Source of the DNA: Sabethes cyaneus
Taxonomy: Eukaryota; Arthropoda; Insecta; Diptera; Culicidae
Length of the DNA stretch: 64,000 nucleotides
Assembly (NCBI RefSeq): GCF_943734655.1
Contig: NC_071355.1
Location: 55,142,949-55,206,948, forward strand
Direction: 5' to 3'
The stretch's first letter is position 1, and every line of letters starts with the position of its first letter. Both the position numbers and the translations under genes were made by a program. This document shows positions 35,281 through 46,845 of the stretch, piece by piece. Under the pieces are notes generated by a model. That model saw only the letters and a list, made by a program, of their open reading frames with translations. It was not told the origin of the DNA and made no database searches.

Positions 35281-35689
35281 CTAAAATCCCTTTTTCGTTC
35301 ACCTGAAAGTGTTATAAAACTTTTCTCCCCGTTAATTCCGGTACGCATATTTGGTGTTCTGAATTGAAACTACAAATTTAATTGAAAGAGCAAAAATTCG
35401 TGCAAGATTGTTTTTTTGCATGTTGCGTATCTTGAAAAATCAAAATAAAATTGCGCTGGTGTATTAAATTCATATGGATGTTCATCATTGAAGTCGGTCC
35501 GATACCATTAATATCATGATACCATAAAAACTTTCAAGCCTAGGTACCAAAGCATGTCTAGAATTGCTCCTTAAATGGCCGATTAATCTATATTTCTGCC
35601 GTTTACAGAATCGAGGCTGAGTCAGGCGTACTTCAAAAGTATCTCCAACTATCATCACCGTAGTTCCAACACCCACGGGTCAACATTTA

Positions 35690-36720
35690 CTTTGTTTTAG
35701 AAGAATTAATGAAAAGCCTTATTCGCGCAGCTTCCACTTCAAGATGCGTATTCGCTGTTCCCACAGCTGTACGGTTAACACCGATGATACCGATGTCGTC
35801 CGAAAACGCTAGGAGCATATGAGATTTCGTGAAGATGGTACCAACTCTCTACATGCCGGACCTTCCAATACAATGTTGAAAAGCAAATCCGATAACCCGT
35901 CATCTTGCTTCAAACCATCTAATGTCACAAATGAGTCCGATGTTTCATCCGCTATCCTAATGCTTGATTCGAACCATTAACAATAGAACGTTTTTTAGGC
36001 TGAATCAGTTTTGTTGGAAAACCATGTTCGAGCATAATTTGCCACAGCTCATTGCGTTTAACTGAACCGTACGCCGCCTTAAAGTCTATAAACAAATGGT
36101 GAGTCTGCAAGTTGAATTTCCGAAATTTATCGAGGATTTGTCGCAAGGTGAATATTTGGTCCGTCTTGGAGCGTCTCTCTCGAATACCGCACAGGTATTC
36201 GCGAACAAAGATTTCATGCAACGGCATCAGTCTGAGAAACAGCATACGGGAGAGAAGTTTGTATGCATAATTGAGGAAATTAATGCCTCGGTGATTGTTG
36301 CATTCGAGTCAATGGCCTTTCTTGTGATAGGGATACATGAGACCTTCTAACCAGTCCGTAGGAAGATCTTCCTCAGTCTATACCTTTTAGTATAACCTGA
36401 TGGATTGCGCCCGTTCTTTCAAAAGTTCGCTCCCGACTTTCAAAAGTTCAGCAGGGATGTTATATTTTCCAGCTGGTTTGCCATTTTTCAGCTATCTCGC
36501 TGCTTTTATAACCTCGTCCAAAGTTAGTGGATCCACAGCTTGTTCATCATCTTCAGTCGCTGTCCTATTTCTGTTGACCGCTCCATCTTATTGACCGTTC
36601 AACAATGTATCGAAATGTTGTTCCCAACGCCTAGCAACCTACTTCATCCATTGCTTGGCAATTTCGCTGCCCATCAAACCAGATTTGCTGGAGTATATTT
36701 GCAAATTTCCCTTTGCTGTT
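35690..36720 (-). mobile_element. Non-LTR RT relic, second RTE-like family
   Basis: The minus strand gives LKNGKPAGKYNIPAELLKVG, then YPYHKKGHRLECNNHRGINF, then SKTDQIFTLRQILDKFRKFN, HHLFIDFKAAYGSVKRNELW, and AFSDDIGIIGVNRTAVGTAN (FSDD as catalytic box, ~35800). It has several stops and frameshifts. Residues differ from the 5.3-kb family, so it is a related but separate family. It lacks both ends. Confidence 0.75.
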
Positions 36721-37037
36721 TTATTCAACATGATACGTAACAAAGAAAAGGTAAAGAAGAATGCTTTTTTCGGTTATCCAGCAGCAAAACTATTGTAAAC
36801 ATATCTGAAAGTTAGCCTCAATAATGCCACCGTATTTAGTTAAATAGAGAGAAAATACCGTCCTGTATCGTAAACGAATAACTTGAACCGCAATTAACGT
36901 ATTATCAGTATGAGAAAAGTTTAATAACACTCCCAGGTGACTGAAGTTTTTGGAGCGTCTTAGTAGAATACGAAACCTAAAAATAAAAAATAAGAAAATT
37001 TATCCAATTTAATTCTACTATGTGTATTTTATTCAAT

Positions 37038-37082
37038 GACAGATACGTATTTCGCCTACGACTTGCAGGCTTCCTCAGTGTC
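37038..37082 (-). ncRNA. Type I hammerhead ribozyme motif, minus strand
   Basis: Read on the minus strand: GACA (37082-37079), CTGAGGA (37078-37072), one extra A, GCCT loop AGGC (helix II, 4 Watson-Crick pairs), GAAA (37053-37050), ATACGTAT (37050-37043), cleavage C (37042), TGTC (37041-37038). The expected cut lies between 37042 and 37041. It is identical in core to its plus-strand partner. Confidence 0.75.
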
Positions 37083-37102
37083 TGTTTTCGAACTCAAAAA
37101 CA

Positions 37103-37147
37103 GACACTGAGGAAGCCTGCAAGTCGTAGGCGAAATACGTATCTGTC
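37103..37147 (+). ncRNA. Type I hammerhead ribozyme motif, plus strand
   Basis: GACA (37103-37106), CTGAGGA (37107-37113), A (37114), GCCT (37115-37118), loop, AGGC (37128-37131), GAAA (37132-37135), ATACGTAT (37135-37142), C (37143), TGTC (37144-37147). The predicted cleavage is 37143/37144. Position 7 of the core is G here and T in the 23.5-kb copy; that position is variable in the consensus. Confidence 0.78.
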
Positions 37148-37239
37148 ATTGAATAAAATACACATAGTAGAATTAAATTGGATAAGTTTTCTTATTTTTT
37201 ATTTTTAGACTCCCAGGTGGACAAAAAAGGATTTTAGAA

Positions 37240-37500
37240 ATGCGTAATCAAATCATCCTTTTCCAAACCATATCATTTTTTTGAACTGTTACTTAAACGT
37301 TCCGGATATTCACAATGTACCATGCGCCTCCATTAAGTCAATTATCCATACAAATTTCAAGTTAAGTTTTCTCAAAAAAGTTCCATAGGCTACACCTATA
37401 CGAGCAGTGCAGTGAAGTTCTAGATCGTCAGGACAGTAATAGCACAAAGCTTCATAAACAGTGGTTTTTCTAACAGGAATAACATAATATAGCAGAATCA
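37240..37500 (+). repeat. Dispersed repeat, copy 3 of 3 (right arm of inverted pair)
   Basis: Contains GTTACTTAAACGTTCCGGAT, CACAATGTACCATGCGCCTC, AAAGTTCCATAGGCTACACC and AGTGAAGTTCTAGATCGTC, the reverse complement of 35015-35280 with a few percent difference. Confidence 0.75.
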
Positions 37501-38059
37501 ACGGAAATCTGACGGTTTATCAGTGCTTGACGTTGATCTACAAATATTGAAATATCTTGCCGAGTTGCAGGTAGTTGCAGCTAACACCTGTTCGATCTTG
37601 TGGAGGACACTTTGAACAATTATTCTGTGTATATTTTAGCTTGGAAGTCGGTGGAACATTTTTTAAATCAGTAATCAAAGTTGGAGTTCTGTTTTTTTGA
37701 CGGATAATATCTATGTCGTTTCTATGGGACGATTTCTTAGGAGTGAGGTCAAAATGAATTCCTTCTTTAACCAAAATTTATTCTACTAATCTTGATTGTT
37801 ATTCTTCATTTTAAAGATTTTGATTACACAAACTATGAAACTTTTACGAGCGTGAAGAATAACCTTCAAACATGAAAGCAAAATTTGTAAGTAAAATCCA
37901 TTCTGCAACTTGACAGTTTGATCGCTTGTAATAGTAGTTGTGACGCTTTCCCAAGCAAACTAATACTTGTTTAGATAACAGAAGGCATCTATAAACAATT
38001 TTAAATACTTGGTATACCCGTTTTAAAAAGGTGAAAAATGATTTTTGTCTATGGCTCAA
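37501..38059. other. Spacer, nothing recognised
   Basis: AT-rich sequence without a long ORF, hairpin or transposon terminus. Confidence 0.4.
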
Positions 38060-38490
38060 CGCACTGTGGTGCGTTGCGTACCTGAAAATATAAAATAGAT
38101 CCCACAGTGGTCTTTACCCTTTTATCCATCAGTTATCCTTCTCCTTCTCGTGGTACCAGCAACCTTACACGGAAAGAAATTGATTCCGATACCATGAATA
38201 AAATCATGAAATCATGAAGTTTGAATTGCTGTCAAATCATGACTAAACTCCCATATCATTTATCAGGCAGCAACAAATCATGAGTAATAGTTCATGATCT
38301 TGCGTTGTGGTGTACTGTAGAAGTTCGTGATATGATTATTATTTTTGGTATATTTTCATAAAACATAAGCTAGAAACCTGAAATCATGAGCCATTTTGCG
38401 CATTTTGGAGATTAAATTTCTATTCATGTAGCGGTGATTGAGCAATCAACTCCGGTCGAAACTAACGTCGTATACCAACAGGGAAGAATA
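38060..38490 (+). repeat. Split 5'-leader relic of the RTE-like family
   Basis: ATAAAATAGATCCCACAGTG then CTCGTGGTACCAGCAACC (38090-38170) parallels the 5085-5165 leader. The leader resumes at ~38440 with CAACTCCGGTCGAAACTAACG. The 38170-38430 interval is unrelated AT-rich sequence rich in ATCATGA words, probably an insertion. Confidence 0.5.
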
Positions 38491-39599
38491 CATGTAGCAG
38501 TATCATTTGTTATGCATAATTAATGTAGCACTTCAAAAGTTAAATTAAATTAAATGTAATCAAAGTCTTCATTTATGTTATACGAATAATTATATATAGT
38601 AATAATTATTCGTAGTTATTCAGATAGTTCTACAAATTCGTTGCGCTAAAATGTAGAACCGGTTTTCGGCCTAATGGCGAAACCCCCAAAATTTCTCTCC
38701 CGTGCAGCTACTCGTAAATTCCGTTGAGACAGAACTGAAGGGGAAGCAACGAAAGATGCTTCGTAGAAAGGTTGGAGAGAATCAGATAGAGCCAAGTTGA
38801 GTTGCCGAAATGAAACAGCTAGCAGGATCGTAGATTCCCGAATGGACCCAACGAAGTTAGCGGGAAATGAAGTCACCTTCCCTTATCTGAGGATCAAAAT
38901 GATCGTTCATTTCGTCCTAGACCGTAAAGCATTTCAGAAGTGTCCCAGTAGTCTGTTGTCCGCGCTTTTTCCTTCGAATTTAATAAGTATGTACAGTGAC
39001 GTGATTACTTTAGAATTGTGCTAATTTTATTTGAATGTTTCGTTGAATAGGGCAGTGCTAAATTTGCGTAATTGTAGTGTGCGGAAATTTGGAGTGCGCC
39101 AAAAGTTAGAAGGTAAAACGTGCTCACAGTGTCGTTGACCCGAACATGTGCTAATGACCCTTGGACAATAGCCGCACGGCTACGATTTCATTACAGCACA
39201 ACGAACGAGAGGAGAAAATGACAGCGAAAGACGCATCGACACAATTCGGACGAATTCTCCCGGCGCACGCTATTCTGCCGGTCGACACGTGGATCGCCCA
39301 ACATCCACATTCTGAAGCATCGGACGGACCGGAGTCCTCCGGTGAGGCTAGTGGCCGTTTCCGGTCGAGTATTCCCGGAAAGCGGCACTAAGCAGTTGTA
39401 ATTCCATCCATAAAATCATCCAGCATCGAGAAGTAGAAGTCATCGTAGCAGCGTAGAGTCTTTTTGCCGTACCGCCTGTGATCGCACAGCAGCCGACGGT
39501 AGCGATCGCCTAGCAGCAGCAGCCGACGCTACGTAAGCCACAAACAGCAGCCACCGTTAAAGCTTCTGGTGAGTCGTATTTATTCCATTGATTGTCTAA
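38491..39599. other. Spacer, nothing recognised
   Basis: ORF 39161-39391 (76 codons) and its antisense shadow have no known domain. They could belong to the LTR-type element suggested downstream, but nothing shows it. Confidence 0.35.
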
Positions 39600-40495
39600 A
39601 GGGAGCATCCTAGAAAGACGCCATAGTACGGCGCACGTGAATTCACGAGGTTAGCCGTTCAGTTTTCCGTGATCACGATTCCATTGATATAGTTTGAGTT
39701 TGGGGTCGGCATGTAACCGCGTGCACGCGTTACCGAGATTATGATCGCCGCCCCAACCAGAATTGTCTAGACACCGTACGAGAATTAATAGTGACGTCAC
39801 TGCAGAATTTTGAAGCAGCTGATTGCAATCTGGATTGAAGTTCAATTGAAGCACATGGGTCGATAGAGCACAGTAGGGAGAGAAAAACGCACACAATGAT
39901 AGAAGTTAGGTCTAGAATATAAGAACACAGATATGAATACCTATAAACACGTTAAAGCATGCATGCATTAAAGCAAATAATTTAAAATACAAACCGTTTT
40001 CCGTAATTAATAAAATGTTTTTCCTAGGATAGTCAAACAACGTGTTGTTCTTGTAGTGAAGTTAGTTGCGGTCTAATGTGTTCACGTCATTTCGTTTTCG
40101 TTTAGTTTGAGTTTATTTCGGCCGTCAAAGTTTGAATGAACGGCAAATCATTTTTGAGATGCTTTCGCCGTCTGGTGGCAAATAGCGACATTGCCCGTGA
40201 TGATAACTTTTGAACTTTTGGTGTTCCTTACTGCGAGCTTTTGTTTCGTGTCGTTCGGTGTTGAAGATTTATGCTAGGTGATAAAAGGGTAGTGTACCCG
40301 TTTTTGGTGACTTAATTTCGGTAAGCCTATCTGGTTCGATCCTGATTCCTTTGACTAAACATTCTTGGACTGACCCTAAGGGGAGTCTCACCGGGCAAAC
40401 ACAACGTGGCGTGCAGTCTCCCTTACGGAGTGGCGCTTAAGCTGCACGCTGAATAGGGATCAACCAGGGCCGGCTACATTTTGGCGCCCAACGAA
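39600..40495 (+). mobile_element. Possible LTR plus primer-binding site of an LTR retrotransposon
   Basis: GGGCCGGCTACA is followed by TTTTGGCGCCCAACGAA (40479-40495). TGGCGCC just after an ACA end is the usual primer-binding site layout of LTR retroelements (BEL/Pao or Gypsy type). AATAAAATG at ~40010 could be the LTR polyadenylation signal. The left LTR boundary is not determined and no gag/pol is readable to the right. Treat it as a relic or solo LTR with leader. Confidence 0.4.
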
Positions 40496-40905
40496 AGTAC
40501 AAACCCACGTTTATGCTGTAGATTCCGTACGTTGGATTTAGTTCGGCCACAGACACCCGTGCGGATGCTGAGTGTTGCAACGCGGAATAGTCTTGTCAGC
40601 CTTGAGCGTCAGTTCTCTTATCCGAGGCAGCTCTTGATGGGTTCACGATTCCTCAACCAAGTGCGTGGTTGTATTCTAGGTTAGGAGCGGCGCATGACAG
40701 CGTTTAATGCGGAGTGGGCGGCTGCATTAATAAATGTGTTGTCTCGGTACTACACCTAAGATGGCAGCCTTATCACGAGGCTCAGTAGCGTGGCCCTTAG
40801 TAAGGAAACCTACCTAAACCTTTCTACTACGAACAGTCAAGGAAATTTGACTCGGAACATTCGGCATGGATATATAGGCGACGAAATAAAGCCATGGTAT
40901 GGAAG
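40496..40905. other. Possible LTR-element leader, no domain
   Basis: Moderate GC content and one 67-codon ORF (40481-40684) with no recognised domain. It ends where retrotransposon endonuclease motifs begin. Confidence 0.3.
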
Positions 40906-42566
40906 TTTGGTAGGTAACTGGAACTGCAGATGCAGATCATTGAATTTCGTGGGTGAAACAGAGGTCTGCTGGAACTGGTAGAACCCAGAAAGCACGGCAT
41001 CGTGGAACTGCAGAAGATCTATTGCAAGCAAATGCGAGAAGGTGTGGGCATCCACTCAATTTTACCAGAGCGGTGGAGTGACGAATGAGCTGGGAACAGG
41101 CTTTGAAGTGATGGCCACAATGCGTGCGGATTATGTGATGAACTGGAAAGCGATCAATGACAGGATGTATATGTTGTGGGTAAAAGGTTGTTTCTTTATT
41201 TACACGATCACAAACGTGCACTGTGCACATTCTAAGGTAGTTCTGACGAGAAGGCATCGTTCTATGCACAGTTGGAGGTAGCGTACGATAGCAATTCGTC
41301 ACGGGACATCAATATCGTCATCGGAGATATGAACACCCAGATCGACAGGGAAGCAATGTATAGACCAGTGATCATGTTCCATAGTCTGCACACCGATACG
41401 AACGATGACGGCCAGCGATCCGTCAACTTTGCTGCTTCCTAAGGCCTGGTGATCAGAAGGACTTTTCTTCTCCGCAAAGATATCTACAAAGCCAGTCGGA
41501 GATCACCTGATCAACGAACCTCCAACCAAATCGACCATATTCTCAACGATGATGGCCGGTTTTCCTCGAACGTTATCAACTTACGCTCTCTACGGGGGCT
41601 CCTCGTGGTACCAGTCGGAATACGAGTAACCTTGGAGTAAATCGCCTAACCAATCCCGGTGGAAACTAAGGTCATATGCTGACAGGGAAAGGGACAGGCT
41701 CTTTTGAGCTTCGTTGGTCCTCCGGTGAATTGGGAATGTACCGTAAAACACCGTTCTGAACAACATTCGGTACCGACACACTTGCCTCGGTTAAATCTCA
41801 TGCGATTGAAGTAGCCAGACGTCGCCACAAACTAGGCACATTCACTCAAAGCTTCGCTTCTGAAAGACGACGCGCTGGACAAAGCCCTCCTCGAAGACTG
41901 CTGGAACACCACCAAAACAGCTATTGGGTATGTAGCACGGAATCAACGGACCGATTGGTTTGACGATGAATGCAGGATAGGAGGGTGATGGATGAGGAGA
42001 ACGCTGCGCGGGCGGTCAAGATGCGTGGTGCCACGCGTCAAAACTTGTAAAAAATACAAACAGAAGAAGCAAAACCACATCTTCCGGGAGAAAAAGCGCT
42101 GCCTAGAGGAGCAGGAGTATGCAGAGTTATTTACACTGCAGCAGATCCTCCAAAAGGGTCGTAAATACAGAGTGCCCACGCATCATTTGTTCGTTGACTT
42201 CAAAGCTGCATATGATACCATCGACCGGAAAAAGCTATGAAAAATCATGGACGAGACCAGCTTTCCCAGGAAGCCCATAAAACTTATTCAATCTACGATG
42301 GTACATAGTGCTGTGTTCGGATTTCGGGTGGATTGTCAAGTGCATTCGAATCACACAGAGGGCTTCGACCTCGAGCAGGAGCGCAGCGAGGAAGATGGTA
42401 AGGTAGAGCGAGCTCTGGCGGAGAATACGTGGTGTCTAAGGATTTGAAGAACGGTAGCCCATAACCGAGTACATTGGGAAAACTTTGTTTGTCAAGCTCT
42501 GTCTTAGGACGGCAAGCCAACTAAGTAAGTCGCAACGGGGTGCGAATATCGGTTCGGATTATAACC

Positions 42567-42986
<420 letters not shown>

Positions 42987-43140
42987 CTTGGGTATTTCGT
43001 CTACGACTTGCAGGCTTCCTCAGTTCGAAAACAGACACTGAGGAAGCCTGCAAGTGGTAGGCGAAATACGTATCTGTCGTGAATAAAATATACATAGTAG
43101 AATTAAATTGGATAAGTTTTCTTCCTTTTTTTAATTTTAA
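42987..43140 (+). mobile_element. Hammerhead-bearing fold-back repeat, left arm truncated
   Basis: GGTATTTCGTCTACGACTTG then CAGGCTTCCTCAG (42991-43023) is the inverted remnant of the ribozyme. After TTCGAAAACA comes the complete ribozyme, then CATAGTAGAATTAAATTGGA and TAAGTTTTC as in the 36.9-kb copy. The outer left arm is replaced by the TAG array. Confidence 0.8.
43034..43078 (+). ncRNA. Type I hammerhead ribozyme motif, complete
   Basis: GACA (43034-43037), CTGAGGA (43038-43044), A (43045), GCCT/AGGC helix II (43046-43049, 43059-43062), GAAA (43063-43066), ATACGTAT (43066-43073), C (43074), TGTC (43075-43078). The helix II loop has GTGGT where the 37.1-kb copy has GTCGT, a change outside the core. 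Confidence 0.75.
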
Positions 43141-43960
43141 AGTAGACTGTTTTATTCATACGGCCTAATAACAGAGCCGCTGGAAAGGACCACCTTCCGG
43201 CAGAACTCTACATAAATGGCAATGAACCACTTGCTGGATAATCTAGCTGTAATTACTGCGGCATGACGCTGCTCCACGTCGCCCACCAGATGCTTCCTTA
43301 GGTGTTATTACGTCGTCTATCTCTAATAGCAAGAGATTACTTAATGCAGTATTTTCACTCTTTGACAAATCATACGAAGATGTCGGGAGTACAATGTGCA
43401 CACGCATCATATTTTCGAGGGCAGCATACGATACAGTCGAGCGCGAATAGCTACTGCAGATAATGCACGAGGACGGTTTTCCGGACAAACGATTGCTGGC
43501 AAAAATAGCCAATTCCTAACCTTTGCAGACGACCTCGACATCATTACTACAAAACCTTGGGACGGTGGAAGAATCTACCCCAGACTAAAAACGGAGGCTA
43601 GAATGATTTGGTTACAAATCAATGCATAAAAAACCAAATAAATGGTAGGAAGAGGCTCCACAGAAAACCATGAACAATGACTATTGACGACGACGAACTG
43701 GAAGTGGTTGATGAGTTCATATATTTAGGATCTTTGGTCATCACCGACAATATTACAACGAATTCGAGCCTACTTTTCCACAGGCGTCCTGCGTAGACTT
43801 TCAGCAAAAAGCTCGCGCTGCTGCACAAAGCTGACGATGGACAAAAGTCCGTAGAGGTAAATTGCTCACGGAAGATATACGTGTGCTTGCCGTATTTGAA
43901 CGAAAGGTGTTGCGGACTATTTTTGGTGGAGTGAGTGGCGAAGGCACTGCTTGTCACCTG

Positions 43961-45344
43961 GCGAAAGTCGGTTTTTTCATGAGATGTGATTTAAAATTGT
44001 TTGCTAAAAATTTAAAATACGATTTTTGGGTGCAAAAAAAAATGATGAAAATTTTCAACCGAATTGAAGAATGCCGAAAACAAACATAACTGAAAAATTC
44101 GTTTTAATGGCGCCGATATTAATGAACATATAATTACGCAAAAATGATTCATGGCTTTATTACGTCAAGTACGTGACTGCACCGAAGTGAAGGATGCTAA
44201 TTACGATTTGGAAATCAATGCTCATTCTCATGCCTTTTCAATCACTGTTAAATTACATTCCCTAGTATAATAACTGCCACACTCCACCAACCAACGAAAA
44301 GAAGGATCGAGAGCTTTTCCGCCCCAACTATTCCATTATCCGTTACTGAAATTGTGCACATTCGATAATTGAAGGCTTTGGAAAATTCAAATACAGTGCC
44401 ATATTCAATTAGACAAGTACACTTTGATTCCGGTTGCTCATGTATGTGACTCTCGACACGACGGAGTGCAACAAAGTCACCAGCACAGAACTGTCGCTGC
44501 AAATGCCACTCGCAATCTGGTTAGATAAAATTCAATTCAACAGCACTTTTGTGATGGCGTATAAATTAATTCATTGATCGAAATTGGATCCCTAGCGGGC
44601 TCACTGGGGAATCACTCCAGAGCAGAGCAGAGAGAGAGAGAGAGAGGTAACTATGACTTAATCTTCTGCCGGTATTCTCGTCTGATTGGATTGTTGAAAT
44701 TCAACGATCCTGCATTCTGTGTGGAAGGTAACTGCTAACATGGGAGTCGACGTATCTTCGAAAAATTGCATTATGCTGATTGAATTAACTGGAAGGTTTT
44801 TGAATTTCGCATAATTAATTAATCCTTAATCAGTAGCAATGGAGCTTGAACTCTTCGAAGTGAATGCTCCTTTTGCGATGGCGTAGGTGATTGCTAATGG
44901 TTGGTTGATTTCACTTCCCGTTCCAGTGATATTCCATTTAATGCGAACACAAAAGTGCATTCGATTCAACCTCGTTAATATCCGCACACAGAATTTATCA
45001 TTCAGTAGGAAATAATGAGTGGCTTGTTTCGTACATAATTTCAGGGTTTTATAATAAAAGCACAACAAATCGACTCAATTATTGGCGGTGTGAAATCACG
45101 TTCAACATATGTTGACTATTTGTGCAAAATAAATGATCAATTAAAAACCAAAGATAAATCACAACATATTCTATTTCCGTTGGTAGCTGCGGTGTGGTAC
45201 TCAACTGCTGTTCGGTTTCTAGAATGCCTTATTGGAACCATTTACGTCTACAAGAAATCAAACTAGAAATTAGATTTTAATCATCACTAATTGCGTTCGA
45301 AATAAAATTGAAAATGTTGCTGTTCATTAAATTTTATAGCTTTA
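43961..45344. other. Spacer, nothing recognised
   Basis: No conserved ORF. A short (AG)n run lies at ~44631-44646. Confidence 0.4.
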
Positions 45345-45532
45345 CACACTTAAACGATTCGGTAAAATTTACCGAAATCTAAACAGCTGAACGTTCGGTA
45401 AAATTTTTTATTGCACCAAACATTACTAATGATCTGTAAACGTCGATTGGCACCATCGAAATTTTTACCGAACGTTCAGCTGTTTAGATTTCGGTAAAAT
45501 TTTACCGAATTCGGTCCTTTTTGTTAAGTGTG
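45345..45532. mobile_element. 188-bp MITE, TA target duplication, copy 1
   Basis: The ends are CACACTTAA...TTAAGTGTG with TA on both sides (45343-45344 and 45533-45534). The arms contain CGGTAAAATTTACCGAAATC, AACAGCTGAACGTTCGGTAA and its mirror. The same family and exactly the same length occur at 55375. A TA duplication suggests a Tc1/mariner-group source. Confidence 0.85.
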
Positions 45533-46009
45533 TACTGCTGCAATTCAACGATCCAGGGTAAACAGTTTATTTCAGAGGAAAATAAGTTTAATTGGCGCGA
45601 GACTCCGCTTTCAAGCTGATGGCTAGCCGAATTTCATTATAAAATTTATATGGGAAACAATAACGATGGGTTTATTATCTGACGATGATGTTCCAAACCA
45701 ATATTAATCGATATGTTCATTTTGAAGCCCGTCGGACGTAGCGTCTACACCTGATACATGCTATCTGTGAAACGGAATTTATTCTATAAGTTGACATCCA
45801 GGATCTTGGATGCGTTCTCATCTACATCTACACTAGGACTGGTATCGATTATCTCTTTCATATGCCGAAAATGGAATATTTTGCCATTCCGAACTTTATC
45901 GTCGTGCCGATAGGGCGTTGGGACATGACAACGTGTCGGTATGTTTTCGAACGAAGATGAGCGATAAAAGCGTCTGAAATCTAATTCGAAATAATAGCGC
46001 AATTATGTT
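45533..46009. other. Spacer, nothing recognised
   Basis: No domain is recognisable in the 72-codon minus ORF at 45784-46002. Confidence 0.4.
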
Positions 46010-46190
46010 AGGAGCTCTGCCATCCAGTTGATCTAGAGGTACGAAACTCTGGTCTAACAGGTCACTCGTCGCATGTTCGAATCTTGATTGGGAGAGGCTA
46101 GTGACCTATATTTCAAATAGCTGGCTGTGAAGTCTGTCGTAAGGACAAGTTACGAAAGCGAAATGTAGCACCATGGCTTTGCCTTGTTTA
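46010..46190 (+). mobile_element. tRNA-derived SINE-like sequence
   Basis: TTGATCTAGAGGTACGAAAC resembles an A box region. GCATGTTCGAATCTTG (~46072) is a good RNA polymerase III B box. A non-tRNA body follows, with GCTGGCTGTGAAGTCTGTCG and ATGTAGCACCATGGCTTTG. The first ~85 bp do not fold as a complete functional tRNA by eye. No 3' tail or target duplication was identified. Confidence 0.5.
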
Positions 46191-46440
46191 CGGTTTACGG
46201 AGCTCATATATCTTTTTGCAACGCATTATTAATTTCTATAGGAGTAAAATTTATCGTTTAATCACCAAATTTTGAGTACATAATGTTTTCTGATGACAAC
46301 ATAGTGTTATTTATGTGTTGAATAATACACTGTGATTGGGGCACAAGAATTATAACAATGGAAATGATAGTTATGAATTATAGGGGTTTAGGATTGAATT
46401 TTATAAATCAACTGTTCTGAACAGATTATGTAGTCCAACA

Positions 46441-46845
46441 CCCAAGTAACACACAAAACAAGTTAGAAAATAATATTCGTGGAAATTAGTCGCTTAAGAG
46501 TACTATAAACGTACTTTGAAAACATGTGCCGTTATTATTAAGGTTTTGAGATGTTTTGAGATAACATGAATTTATTTGACAGCTCATATCAAATGTTTAA
46601 TGTTTGTTTTGTCAACATGTTAACACGAAGTTTTTATTATGTCTCCATTACTAAATTTAAACTACTGGAAGAACAAGTTGTAGCTGATGCTATAATAACG
46701 TTTTAAATTGGTATGAAATAACCTAATACATACTTCTTTCAATTCTTGTTTCATTAGACTTAAATTTTTTGCGCTTTTCAGGTAATAGAGAAGTTCTGAT
46801 ATATGTAATATTATACTATTCGATAACAAGCTGTGTTGCTTGGGC
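46441..46845. mobile_element. ~400-bp MITE with CCCAAGTAACACA ends
   Basis: CCCAAGTAACACAC at 46441 is mirrored by GTGTTGCTTGGGC ending at ~46845. No ORF. The short termini match the start of the small MITE at 19832, suggesting one family. Confidence 0.5.

Larger units (their letters stand above)
36940..37208. mobile_element. 269-bp fold-back element with two opposed hammerhead ribozymes
   Basis: ACTCCCAGGTG occurs at 36929-36939 and again at 37209-37219, an 11-bp target duplication that defines the ends. After a ~38-bp unpaired head (AGTTTTTGGAGCGTCTTAGT...) two ~110-bp arms form a near-perfect palindrome around 37083-37102. Each arm carries a complete hammerhead consensus, one per strand. 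A long duplication argues against a cut-and-paste MITE and for a retro-type or Penelope-like integration (inference). No ORF of its own. Confidence 0.85.
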
